DNA of 64,000 bases from Pogona vitticeps (lineage: Eukaryota; Chordata; Lepidosauria; Squamata; Agamidae): positions 180,474,045 to 180,538,044 of the forward strand of contig NC_135785.1 of NCBI RefSeq assembly GCF_051106095.1, written 5' to 3'. Below are positions 47,767-60,123 of the stretch, piece after piece. The first letter of the stretch is position 1. Each line of letters begins with the position of its first letter. The translations under genes were made by a program, and so were the position numbers. The notes below the pieces were generated by a model. It worked only from the letters and a program-made list of their open reading frames with translations, was not told where the DNA came from and ran no database searches.

Positions 47767-48112
47767 AGGTAAAGGTAAAGGTTCCCCTTGACAATTTTTG
47801 TCCAGTCGTGTCCGACTCTGGGGGGCGGTGCTCATCCCCGTTTCCAAGCCATAGAGCCAGCGTTTTTGTCCGAATACAATCTTCTGTGGTCACATGGCCA
47901 GTGCGACTTAGACACGGAACGCTGTTACCTTCCCACCAAGGTGGTCCCTATTGATCTACTTGCATTTGCATGCTTTCGAACCGCTAGGTTGGCGGGAGCT
48001 GGGACAAGCGACGGGCGCTCACTCCGTTGCGTGGATTCGATCTTACGACTGCTGGTCTTCTGACCCTGCAGCACAGGCTTCTGTGGTTTAGCCCACAGCG
48101 CCACCATGTCCC
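47767..48112 (-). mobile_element. Sauria-type SINE
   Basis: This is the best-preserved of the three copies. On the minus strand it has GTGGCGCTGTGGGCTAAACC (A-box region), the B-box-like GATCGAATCC, CGAAAGCATGCAAATGCAAG in the middle, and the BovB-like GAGTCGGACACGACTGGAC followed by AGGGGAACC(TTTACC)n. I saw no clear target duplication. Confidence 0.9.
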
Positions 48113-51100
48113 CAGCAGTATCCCAGTATCTGGCCAATTTTGCAGTAGAAGATGGAGAGATTCTGACCAAATCAGTAGAATTGCCCTGGTGCAAACCCTG
48201 TTTAGAGGATCTTTTTGAAGAAACAGACATCAGTTTTGGAACTGAGATATATCTTTTTCCAGAGCTAAGCTGCATGAACATGGATGAAGGTGAGTGCAAG
48301 GGTGACACCATCTCTCCCAGCTACATACTTGGAATTCATATTCAGATGCCACAGATAGGAAGAAGGAAAGTGTATTGTAGAGGACTGCATTGTTTTGCCA
48401 ACAATCTGATAAATGCTGTGACTACATGGGCATTTGTCCCACTGTTTGGTCTGCTTTGGGTACAAACTGGTTTGCTTCTTTTCCTGATGACTTCACAAAG
48501 TTGGTGCCACCATGAAGCAATCCATCCCCAGAGCATTCCTACCTGCACTGTTATGGGTCCCTGACAAGGTTTACTCTTTTTTTTAAGGTATGAGCAGGAT
48601 TGCTCAGTTTTGGTTCCTTTCTAGCACAAGTAGTCACTGGGATCAAACCACAACTGGAATGGGTTTGCTGTCCATTTCCATCTTTTTTCAATTTCCCAAT
48701 ATTGTGAAGTGGCTTAAACAGGTGGCTTGGCCACTTCACAATATCAGGAAATGAAAAAACTCCCTCTGCTTCTCTATGGAGGGAAAGAAGAAGGAATCTG
48801 AGTTTTTCGTAGGTGTTAGGTTTTTTTTTTTAAGTAAAGCAGAGAGCTTTACCTAAAAAAAGAAAAGAAAGAAAGCTTACTCCTGGAAGGAGGAAGAGAT
48901 AAGAAAGGGCAAATATGGGATATTTCTTTCTTTTTTCTTTCCCTTTAAGAGGAGGTGGGCCAAAAGGGTTGCTTGAGTTATTTATATCATGGGGATGCAA
49001 GGATCACACCAAATGGCATACTGCATCTCTGTACAACCTTGAACATCTCTATATAACCTTGGAACATTTGTCCCAATCCATACCACTCCAGCTATCTATC
49101 CAAGCCCTCAGTTACATATAAAATTAACTAAGGTTCTCTGAATGGAACAGGAGATGGGATTCAGCGGATAGACCACAGACACCAATTGGATGCATGATGT
49201 ACACAAAAAGAACCTCAAAGAATTAAAAAATTATATGTACCTTCCAACTGCTCTGACAGGGAATTGGAAAAAGAAAAAAAGACAACCTCAATCAGCTTCT
49301 GCTGCATTCAGATCATCTTGAAAGATGTGAGACTGACTATTAAAAGGCAAAGAGAGCCCTTATTTAATGTTCCTTCCAACCCTAACATACAGTACTAACT
49401 GCTGGAGCTCTACCAAGGAAGAAGAAAATAAGTTCCATGATATTATAGCTGCAGGGTAGTGCACGTGTGTAATTATGCAGCTGAGCAAATCAACACTCCA
49501 CTAGGCAATTCTGAAAATGGGGGCAGCCCAAACTGAAGCATCTGAAGCACAATTTTTCAAACTACAGGCAATTCTAAGCCTGTGTGCTGCTGTTGTGCAA
49601 CTTTTCTCAAACGCCCTGCATCACCCACTGAGAAATTTGAATTTCCTGCTTAAAGAAATAAATGGCTCCTTACTTCTTTTTCGTTGTCTACTTGCATTTT
49701 CAAAAGGATCAACATTGCTAAGTGATTCTGCCTTGTTTCATCTTCTTCCAGTCTGTACTAAAACATAAGTGGATTTCAGTGAGGAATACAGAACCCGCAC
49801 TGCTAACCAGAGATAGAACTACTGTAGTTCCTTTTCTGAGCTCCAACTCCAACAGCATGCTGGTTGGAATAGTGTGGAAAATATAATCCACAAAAGTAAA
49901 TATTCCTAGCCCTAAAATCCCCAGTAACAATCTAAGTTTGACAGCAAGTTAGTATTTTCCTTTTGTTCCCCACAAAATGGCTGTGATTCAAGGGTGCTTA
50001 ATCTTTATCTCAAATTGTCCTTTTCAGTTGCACCAATTAACCCATTATTTCCTTTCCACTGACAGCCTGGCAATGCTTCCATTAAAAATTACAGTTACAA
50101 TCATATATTTTTTTGGTCAAAGGTAAAGCCCATGGCAGAATCCATGGTTTGCGTGCAGATAGCTCAATATTCATTCAGTAAAAACTTAAAGCTGAGATTG
50201 CATTTACAAATGAGATCCTGTCATCTAGCAACTTTCACCAAGGACATCCAATAATGTTCTTCCAGACTCCTAAAACCTTCCTGCCAGTGAGAATCCATGT
50301 GGCATCCTAACTATATAAATTAAACTGAACACAAAATCTGTGCCTGATAAGCTAGGGAGATGGAATATCTGTTTACAGTAGCTAGATGTGACAGCCTTCG
50401 AATTTCAATTTCTTTTGATTTATCAGGCTCTCCCTTTAAAAGTAATTATACCTGAGTTAAGCAGATGAGTGTTTTCCCCCCCTCTCAAGCCGCCAAGACA
50501 GAAATAACAAGCCATCATTTGATGTGAAGTTCACAGAAGGCCTCTCAATGTATTATCAGCATAATGGAACCATATATCATAGATAGTAAATGATGTTTGT
50601 CATTGTTAAGTGGTCATTATTACTTGTGGTAATATTCTTCTATAAGATGGAGACCGAGAATAAGTTTCATGCTGTGGTATATTAATCAAAAGTATCTTTT
50701 TGTAACAAACTATGTTATGGAGACTGGAACTAGAGTCACTTCATTTCTAGTTAATTTATTAATCACTCTTGAAACTTCTAGAAAAGCTATACCACTGAGT
50801 TATATATACGCTGAAATTTATTTATAATGTCTTCATCTTCAGTCTGATAAATCTGGCTTCTGGGAAGTTTCTTACAGTAGGTGCTACCAAATACAAACTC
50901 TAACCAAAATCAGAATAAAGAAAGCTCCCCCACCACTACTTCTAGGCAACACACTATGTACTAGTTTGATTTACAATCAAGCATCAGTAATGTGCATGAG
51001 CCACTGCTGGGCCTATCCATTTTTTGTGTGTCATCCTCCTCCCAAGAGAACCATCAATGCCAAATGCAGTATGGTAATGGCAAGACCTAACATTTTATTC

Positions 51101-52364
51101 ATGTTTGTGTTCATGAGCATGTGGGTGTGCCTCCTTCAAAACAAGACATACATATACCTATTGCAGGGGACAGTACTTTACACCCAAGATGTTGCCATCC
51201 TGAAACTCTGGGAGGAAATGTCTAGAATTCTTAGCACACACATCACCAAATAAGTTAAATAAATAAATACCGGATTTGATACAGGTGCAGGAGTTAAATT
51301 AATTAGGAGCTGAGCCCACCTTTTGGAAACATCTGGGCTCAATTCACAGTTACTCTAACAGTTCCCCGTTTAAAAGTCTGAAACCCGAACTTCAGGTGTA
51401 TTTTCTACACAAGCAAAGAAGAGAAGCAGCAAACATACCACTGTGGTGTGGCTCATGATCAGCGGAGGTGAGAGGGTTACTTTAATGGTGAAGGCCATGC
51501 TGCTCTACCCTGACCCCAAGTCTCCTGTGATACCATGACACAGATAAAAATGAGATGGATGAAATGATGGCCTGCAGATGCCTAGTTCAGAAGAACACAT
51601 TTTTCTTGCACATGTTGAGCCAGGTAGTAACGAGACAGGCCAAATGAACCAACCATAAAGATGAAAATAATCAACACTACATAGCACGATTAGACCATGG
51701 CAAAATTCCTCCTCAGAATCCTAAAGGAAATGACATTTTTCCCCTGATGCCAATGAAAATCAATGTTCTGATTAGAGCCATGGTTTGGACTAAATATATT
51801 GCAATGTATATGTTTCTGCATAGCTTGTAGATTTGCAGTGCTGTTCCGTAAGAGAGATACAACTGTAATTTTTTTATTTTATTTATTTTATTTTTTTTGT
51901 CATGATTCTGAGGAATCAAAACTAACCAAAAGTTAGTTTTAGTCATTATATTGCTTCCCATGCCCCAAAAAGGATTCCATAGTAAATATTCAAAATGTAG
52001 TATATAGTGTATGTTCATTAAAAGCCTTACAATTTTTAACCTGATGTTTTTAAATTTAAAATATCATATATAACATCCAACATAGAAGTGAACAAAAATT
52101 AGATCAATAAGTAGAGTCGTTAGTTTAGTCAAATGGATGGGGGAAAGTGAAATGTTTCACCTTGCAACTTACATGAGGAAAAATCTGATAAGCTTCTCAA
52201 GGAAGGAAATTCTATAAGTAGGCAGGCTACCACAGAAAAGGCCTGTTTTCTCATCTCTACTTTCCAAGCTTCACATAGAAGATGTTGCTTCCAGGGTTTG
52301 GCCACAATCCTATAGTACTGAGCGCCTGAGCTGTGTATCAGAAATTGCATGTTTTAATAATGGA
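48113..52364. other. No gene seen; long repeat-poor stretch with one hairpin
   Basis: An inverted repeat lies at 48682-48760 (arms of about 31 bp, see findings). The interval 50150-50720 has no recognisable transposon and is AT-rich with TAATTA-type and ATCATTTGATGT motifs. This is the kind of composition seen in conserved non-coding elements, but conservation cannot be tested here. A T-rich tract lies at about 51870-51900. Confidence 0.4.
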
Positions 52365-52500
52365 ATCATCATCATAGAACTGCAGAGGGACCCTATGGAT
52401 TATTGAGTCCAGCCCCTGTCAAAGAGGCACAATGGGGAATCAAACTCCCAATCTCTGGCTCTGTAGCCAGCTAACTTAAATTACTGAACCATCCATGGTA
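52365..52500 (-). mobile_element. tRNA-derived SINE with CR1-like tail
   Basis: On the minus strand the head GATGGTTCAGTAATTTAAGT and GAGTTTGATTCCCC (B box) is followed by GGGGCTGGACTCAATAATCC, ATAGGGTCCCTCTGCAGTTC and TATGATGATGAT. It has the same head-tail design as 30345-30480. Confidence 0.72.
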
Positions 52501-53098
52501 GCTTCTAATTACTTTTGGTTGGTTCTCAGTGCTTTTCAGGTTCCTTCTGTTTCTCTCATTTTTCATGTTTCCCTTTTTGTTTTGACAGTAAGCTTAAAAG
52601 ATTGTTCCTTATTCAGAGCTCATTTAGGTAGCAAATCATTTGTATGTGTAAAGTTGTCTTGCCTTTGTTTTAAGGTTGCACCTCAGTTGGTTCTTGGTAG
52701 CTTAAAATAACAGCACAATTCACTGTTTAATTCTTCACTCCTCTCAGGAAATGGTGCCCTTTGTTGTCAGAACACTTTCAAACGTATCATCTCGCCAAAT
52801 GTAAAAATACGTGTAAGTATTTACAACTCGGCTTTTTGAAGTTACTGTGGCTCAGGCCTCCATTTGTAGTAAGTTGGTGACTTCCAATAAATGAATGAAG
52901 AGAGTTTGCATCCCTAGCAAGCAAATGCAAATAGAAGCTATTATTGTAAGTCTCTTTGTTTTGACAATTTTCTCTGTCCACCTTCCCTAGAAGCCAGGCT
53001 CAGTCATACAATACTGAAAAGTAAACTTACATCAGTGGGCAAGCTGGCACAACTAACATGTCCCATGGATTTCAATGAATCTACTCTACTTAGGTACC
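52501..53098. other. No gene seen
   Basis: Unique sequence between two SINEs. Confidence 0.4.
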
Positions 53099-53265
53099 TA
53101 GTGTGGTGTAATGGACTAGGACTCTGGAGGCCTGGATTTGGATCTCCATGGAAACTCACTGGGGGCATGGAACTGTTGTGAAACTGGTAAAACAACTCCT
53201 TAAATATCTCACTTACTTCAAGGCCCTACTAGGGTCACTATAAATTGGCTGTAGAAGTGTGATCC
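53099..53265 (+). mobile_element. tRNA-derived SINE, degenerate
   Basis: The head GTGTGGTGTAATGGACTAGG and GGATTTGGATCTCCATGG resemble the A- and B-box regions of a common squamate SINE. Later phrases are GGAAACTCACTGGGGGCATG and CTAGGGTCACTATAAATTGG, the latter like an RTE-type tail. It is diverged, and the 3' boundary is approximate. Confidence 0.6.
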
Positions 53266-55028
53266 AGCAAATGTTCAACTGTTATTTTCTCCAGGTTATT
53301 TTAGAATTTTCAAAAAAAAATTCCTTTTGTCTTCATAGGCCTAATAGAACTTGACTACTGCCATTTGACAGTGGAAAGTCATGAAAAATGTAGTATATCA
53401 ATGTGAGATCCTGCACTGGGTGCTTAACATGCCCTTCTAAGACCATGTTTCTGCTGAAGCAACACCTATGACACCTGGCAAGTTGAACACTCTCCAAATT
53501 ATACACAATAAAGCCCAAAAAAGGACTCATCATACAACTTCCATTGGGGATGCTGCATCTGTGATACTTTTAAGTTCTATTTGCTCACTATTGATGAATC
53601 TTGCAAACACAATTTCACAAAATAAGTTGCATGCATATAACAGACAACATGAGTAATTATAACAACAAAATACTACAAACTGTGCTCCCCAATTCCCTAG
53701 CAACAGCACCAATACAGGAGTTGTTTGTAGAATTTGCAAAGTTCAAGTGTCGCTTTGATTTCAAAATCAGACAAAAACCCAAGATACCTTCCTCAACTGG
53801 GTTTGGTATCCATAACGCAAGAGAATCTTCAAATCCCTAAAATAAAATATCAAACCAATTGTATGCAATTCATGAATATACTATGTAGATTCACCTCTCC
53901 AACACAAGCATATACCGTAAAAATTATAAACCAAGTTGGAAAGGGCCTTAGTAGTCCGTTTGACAACAACAGATCCAGCCTCTTCAGCTCTCCCACTCTT
54001 TTTGAGATTCAGATTCTTACTCACATCCTTTCTCTTTCTTAGTCCCATCCCTTTGGGCTGAACCAATATTTCATAAGAGTTATACATCAATTCCCCCCAC
54101 TGTGAAATCTTCAGGTCATTTGTGATTTTATGCTACTGTATATATAAAAAAGCAGTCAAGTTAATCTCAGGTTAGATGGCTAGTTTGAGAAGACTGCTCT
54201 CATCGTCCTCTTAATTTATGGTGTATGTGAAAGAGGCATGTTGTGAGAACAGGGGAAGTCCAATTTTTTAAACCCATGTTCATCTAGGTAAATGCCACCT
54301 TCCACCTTTGTGGGTTTTGCAGGAATGGCTGCAAATAGCACAAAAGCTTTTGTTGATTTTGTTCTCCCAACCAACTTTTTTACCAGCTGGGAAGAAAAGC
54401 AACCCTCTAGTGCCCTTCTAGCAAAGGGAAAATTTGTTACACAGTAGTCAAAGCTGAAAGAAAGGCTTGGCATATGGCGAGACATTCGTTAAAATTCTGG
54501 ATTTGATGGATTATAAAAGGAAGCATATTCATGCTTAGAGGGTTATTAGGAGATCTGAGAACTCACGCTGGCATAACTTCTGTAGCAGTATTAATCATCA
54601 CACTTCAGTAGAAAAGACACAGAATAAGATTAAAAGGCTCAATAGCAAAGAGGTCAGATCTGCTGCAATACCTACTTTAATTAAAGATGAAGGGACTGCT
54701 GATTGAAATACACAAAAATGTTAACATGCAAGGTGTGAGTCTGCAAAATTTCAAGTGTGATAATAATCAAACAATGTTGATTCCTCCCCTTTCGGTGTCT
54801 GCAAATCTTTTTTTATTTCCATTTACAAAAGTAGAAACATCTACTTGTGTTCTTGAAACAGGGGTGAGTCTGTGAGCAACAACAGAGGAGGCCCTCTCCT
54901 GTGTACCATTTACTGTTGTTTTTTCCTGGATGTTCTTCTTCCAAGTGAAACAAGGAGCTGTTCGGGTAAATGATAAGACTTGATGAACCCTGCTGTCATG
55001 TCGCCAACTTCTTTTCCAGTCTCTCTTT
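53266..55028. other. No gene seen
   Basis: Unique AT-rich sequence. Frames around 53468-54042 are short, overlap, and lack recognisable domains. Confidence 0.4.
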
Positions 55029-55043
55029 AGAAAGTAGGCACAC

Positions 55044-55477
55044 AAAAGAACTGATAACTAATCTAATAACAGCAGCCAGATTGATTATTGCTAGACAATG
55101 GAAATTAAGACTGAATTACAAATTGAAGAATGGTATAAAGAAATATGGAATATAGCATTAAATGATAAATTAACTTGTAATTTAAAGATGAAGAAAGGAG
55201 AGTTGAAAAAGAACAATTTTTATGTAATATGGGGCAAATTTTTGGAATATGTGTTAATAAGGGGGAAAGGGAAAGCTCCAAATCAAGAATCTATGCAGTT
55301 CTGGAGAGGAGGACAACAGAAGAAGAAGGAGAAGAAGAAGAAAAAGAAGAATATTGTAAGAGGTCCCATATATGGTGGTGGGGAACACTGTTATTGTGTT
55401 TGAGTTTATATGTTTTTATGTATGATTTGTTTTTTGTTATAGTTATAGAAATAAATAAAAAATATTTGGAAAAAAAG
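55044..55477 (+). mobile_element. L1-type LINE 3' end, 5'-truncated
   Basis: The translated piece begins NLITAARLIIARQWK and continues, after one frame change, as QIEEWYKEIWNIALNDKLTC and VIWGKFLEYVL. This is the C-terminal signature of vertebrate L1 ORF2. A short 3' untranslated region ends in AAATAAATAAAAAATATTTGG and an A-run. The copy is bounded by a perfect 15-bp target duplication AGAAAGTAGGCACAC (55029-55043 and 55478-55492). The insertion point CTTT/AGAAA is close to the L1 endonuclease preference TT/AAAA. A GAAGAAGGA-rich stretch near 55318-55350 gives a lysine-rich reading. Confidence 0.88.
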
Positions 55478-55492
55478 AGAAAGTAGGCACAC

Positions 55493-57294
55493 TACACCAG
55501 GCTTCCCCTTGCCCGCGCACACAGAGATTTTTTTTTTGTAACCTTCTATCTGAAGAATATAACTTTTATCTCAAAATCTTACAGAGAGTTCTGTGCCTAA
55601 TAGTCAGCCTAATAAAGGCATCATCAAATATGGGCTTTGTAATTTGCCTTCTGGCTGACACAACCCCCTCTGTATTTTTGATCCAGAACAAAAAATGTTG
55701 TTGGAGAGAAGAAAAACTGTCTGATTTCTCTCCCATATATTTATTCCTCTCCACTGCATGACAGATAAATAGCATATCTAATTATTTCAGATTCTGTAGA
55801 TCATTTCACGCCCCCAGGCACACATTGATTTCAGTGGGATCAAGAACACTAGAAAGAGGATTGAGTAGCAACTGTATTAGATCTTCAGCTCTGTGCAAGC
55901 CACAACCAGCTTCTGGGGTGTATGAGGGAAATTAAGGGCTTCATCGTTTTCTCTTTGCAAGCTATGTGGAATTAAATCAAGCATTCTGCTCTTTTAATAG
56001 TGCCTGGTTGCTGAATGGGCCCACATTCTCAGGTGTTATTTAAGCATTCAGAGCACCATACAGAGTATTTTACCGCTGTCTTCTGAAATAAGTCGTATTT
56101 AGTCCTTGGTGATTATTCCCAAAATATGATGGTCAACAATTACTTGCCTCCATCTTCTGAATTAAGCTAGAGAAGGCAGGACGTTGTTCTAGAAATCAGG
56201 GGTATGTGTGGTGAAGGGAGGAGGAAATGGATGTACAGTATGCCCTACAGATGCAAGCACAAGTTTGGATCCTGTTTTCTGTCATGGAATGGTGTTTGAA
56301 ATGAACCCAAACAGCTATCGGGAAACCTAAACCAGGTTTGTAGTGGACCTCAGAAGAGAACCTTTGGGTTGTCCAGCCACTGCCCCATGGCATTGGGCTC
56401 CATCTTGTGGAACATAAGGCACTGGGTGAAAGTTCCTGGGTGAAGGCTCAGAAATTTGCTGTGCTTCCTTGTGTCACCCAACAGGGAGAAAAATCTCAGG
56501 ATCAGATGTGTTGCAGAATGAGAAAGCTTAATTTGTAACTAGTATGACAGCTTTAACTCCTGAGCATCCCCCTCCTTCCACTTTCTGACTATCTCCAGAG
56601 CTCACTTTCTCAGTATGAAGGTGTTTGTACATGCATTGCATACATCATTTGTGTTTAGAATGTGTCAAAGAAAATTCCCATTGTCTTAGCCACACACAAA
56701 CCTATGCACACACAAATATTTTTCTAATTGTTAGCCAAGGCCCTGACTTTTATGATTTCACATGGGCCCACTCTGCAGCCTTAAGTGTTGGCCAATATTA
56801 CTGATAGATGATCTATAACATAACCAATTGTTTCTCAGATATGGTAAGCAGAACAAAAATCTACAAATCTACTTTAAAAATGTATAAAATCTGTTTACTC
56901 GCAGCATTGGTGTACGTTGAGATGAAATGATTTTAGACATATGCTTTGGCATTCCTGAAACCAGCTGATTCTTTGTGTACAAATGTATTTTCACTTTCTC
57001 ATATCATTTTCTGAGTATAATGACATTTTCACTTGTAATTTATGCAGAAGACATGAGGCGGAAATCTCAGAGGCCACATCAATCAAACCAGCATGCCCGT
57101 AATTTTCAACCTGCAGATCTTACTCTCTTCTCTCCCTTTCTCTTTAAAAAAGGAACAATAGGCATTTAGTTATAAAGAGATGACACCTAGTCGCATTTTC
57201 ATTACAAAAAAGGAAAGCAGCCACCAAATTGTATATGATGCATCAATTTTATTGTTTAATTTTTAAAAAGCAGAAGTATAATAAGTATTAAGAC
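55493..57294. other. No gene seen
   Basis: Unique sequence. No repeat family or exon recognised. Confidence 0.4.
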
Positions 57295-58260
57295 AGAATG
57301 GTTTCCTATAGGCAAAGGTGTCAGACAAGGGTATATTTTTTTCCCTTATCTGTTCAATCTGTACACAAAACATATCATGCAAAAAGGTGGACAAGATTCA
57401 GACGAAGGAGGAGTGAAAATCAGTGGAAGAAACATGAATAATCTGATATGTGCAGATGACACCAACTTACTGACAGAAAGCAGCAATGACTTGAAACAAC
57501 TGTTAGTGAAAATGAAAGAAGTGCCAAAGCAGGACTGAGTTGAACATTAAGACAAAAATCATGACTACAGAAGAACTACACAACTTTAATTCTGACAATG
57601 AAGAAAGTGAAGTAGTGAAAGATTTTTATACCCTGGTTCTGTTTCCAATCTAAATGGAGACTGCAGCCAAGAAATCAGAGAGTGGCTGAGACTTGGAAGG
57701 GCAGCAATAAAGGGATGGCTGATATTGGCCTTTATATTCAGGAACTATGATACCGGCCTCAGTCTTCAGTAACATATCCTTGCACCTGATGCAAAGCTCA
57801 TCAAGTGTAAGGATATGTTATTGAAGAGCAAGGCCAGTATCATCCACATTATTATATTCCCAATCATTATGTACGGATGTGAAAGCTGAGCAGGAAAGCA
57901 AACTGACAGGGAAAATGGTTATTTTACAATATGGTGCAGAAGGAGATCTCACAAACATGAACAAGTGGATCCTAGAACAAATCAAGCCAGAACTATCTCT
58001 GGAGGCAAAAATGACAAAACTGAAGCTGTCATATTTTGGGCACATCATGAGATTTCAGTATTCTTTGGAAAATACAATAATGCTGAGAAAGGTTGAAGGG
58101 AGCAGGAAAAGAGGAAGACCAAAGATAATATGGGCTGACTCCTAAAGGAATCCACAGGCTTGGTTTTAGAAGAGGGCAGCTGAGGACAGGACATTCTGGA
58201 GACCTCTCACTCATAACATCACCGTAAGTTGGAAGAGACTTAACAGCAAGTAACAACAAC
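57295..58260 (+). mobile_element. RTE-like LINE (second family), 5'-truncated
   Basis: Decayed reading frames keep the reverse transcriptase order. LICADDTNLLTESSNDLK is the motif-C region, with its D-D pair at 57449-57460. It is followed by LLVKMKE, IKTKIMTTEELHNFN, IIFPIIMYGCES, and the C-terminal LKLSYFGHIMRFQYSLENT and KVEGSRKRGRPKIIWADS. Multiple frame changes are present. The 3' end reads ACCGTAAGTTGGAAGAGACT and closes in AACAACAAC. Two fragments of the same family lie at 17.2 and 18.3 kb. Mammalian and reptilian elements with this C-terminus are RTE-type, but I do not give a subfamily name. Confidence 0.8.
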
Positions 58261-59190
58261 AAAATTAACATATAAGGAAAACAGTCACCTTCTCCCTGTT
58301 TTAAAATAAAGACAGCAAGCTAAATATTTGCATTTCAGTTCCTATGAAATGCTATGTTTGGAAAGAGCAGTCAGCAGATCCATAATGAATAGATGTACGC
58401 ATTTCGTTGAATTTCCTCTGACATTTTCCATTGAGGATAAGTAATACAATTACTGTACTCAATAGCTGAAAAACTGCAGCAGCATATCCCATGTGAGTAA
58501 CAAAGTAACAACATTCACATGTTCTTCCTTTGGAAAATGTGGCAACTGAAAGTTTTCCAGGAACTTAGTTCCCATCTTTGTAAAACAGAATACTGTACAG
58601 TATAGATCCCATGAAATGGAAATTAATACACATATTAAATAAATTAATGTATATTAACACAGATTAAATAAAGCCTAAGGAGTGCTGTAGGTGCTATAGG
58701 GCAGTCTATAAGCAGCACATTTGTATTGGGGAAATAGCAACAATTACAGTAAAATGGCACAAATGGTGAACAAAGGTCTTAACTTGAAGAATATTATGGG
58801 GAAATATCAACTCAAAGGAAGCAAAACTTGCAAGACTGAGGGGGGCTTCTGCCTGATGAAGAGAGAAAGAAAGAAGTCATAATCAAGGAAGGGAGGGTGT
58901 TTGGGCAAAACGGATTTCACAGACTCACACACAAGAGGTGAAATAGACAAGGGAGCCACTAATGCGTGGGAAATTACTCCCCAAAATGGCAGAAATTGGC
59001 TTTCAACTGTCTTGAAGCTGGGGAGTTCTGTAACTTCAGGTGAAGCTATGAAATTTTGGTCAAAAATCCCATGAAAGAATAAGATGACACTCACCATAAT
59101 CAATGAGCCAGAAACAGGTATTAAAGAAAAATTAAGAGGCTGACAGTAGTCTCCAGCAAAACTCTTTTAAAATATAAGGCTGTTGGGAGA
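58261..59190. other. No gene seen
   Basis: Unique AT-rich sequence between two LINE fragments. Confidence 0.4.
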
Positions 59191-60120
59191 GATCATCTGG
59201 AGATTTAGAGTTTTGTATCATCAATATGATGATGACATCCAACTCTGTCTCTCCTTTAATCCATCTGCAGTGGATGCTGTACAGTACCTTGAGCGTTGCC
59301 TGGCTACAGTACTCACCTGGACAAGGGTGAATAAGTTGAAACTGAATCCAGACAAGACAAAGATCTTGTTATTTGTTTTGGAGGGGGGTGTCATCTACCT
59401 GTTTGAGAGCAATGTCTCCTAAACTGGATGGATTTCCCCTCCCCCCCCCAAGGATCAGGTATGTAGTCTGGGCATGACATTGGACCCTGTGCTGACAACA
59501 ACAACAGGTTTCTGCTCTGGTCCATTCTGCCTTTTTTCAGCTTTGGCAAATCACCCAGCTGCCCCCTTGTCTGAATGACAGGTCCCTACAGCACTGGTAG
59601 TCTCAAAAAATTGTCTACTGCAATACACTCTATGAGGGGCTCCCCTTGAAGCTGCTACGGAAGCTTCTGGAGGTCCAGAATGCAGATTTACTTTTGGGTT
59701 GAGAAAATTTGCTTGCACTGGTTACCAGTCTGCTATTGTGCCAGGTACTTGGTTCTGGTATGAACTTACAAGGCCCTAAATTGCTTCCAATTCTTCTGCC
59801 CTTACTACCCAGTCTTCTCAGGCCTTATGCCTGAGGGTACCAACACCGAGAGAAACCTGCAAAACTTCCATGAGGAATCAGGCTTTTTCAATGGTGGTTC
59901 CTTCCATCTGGAATGTCCTCTCACAGGCAATAGGGTCCCTCTCTCCCTTTAAGAAGCTTCTGAAGACAGAGCTTTTCCTTTAGCTAAAGGACAGAAGAAA
60001 AGAAGAAAAGAAGGAAAGCCAAGTGAAGAAACACTAAAAAAAAATTATTTTTAACTTTACTGTTGCCTATCGTGCTGCAATGACGTTATTGTTAGTTATA
60101 CCCTTTTTGCTTATTTGTAA
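59191..60120 (+). mobile_element. L2 LINE, reverse transcriptase to 3' end
   Basis: The frame at 59183-59422 contains LYHQYDDDIQLCLSFNPSAV, where L2 normally has a YADD box. It is followed by LERCLATVLTWTRVNKLKL and NPDKTKILLF. Later decayed frames keep SLGMTLDP, the PLSL-type segment and, near 59890-59990, FNGGSFHLECPLTGNRVPLS-like remnants of the C-terminal region. The copy is more diverged than the one at 4680. It ends directly against the BovB fragment that follows, which may have inserted into or beside its tail. Confidence 0.8.
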
Positions 60121-60123
60121 ATT

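Noticed and set aside
48106-48564. 152-codon plus-strand frame
   Set aside because: It starts inside the Sauria SINE and shows no domain. Chance read-through is more likely.
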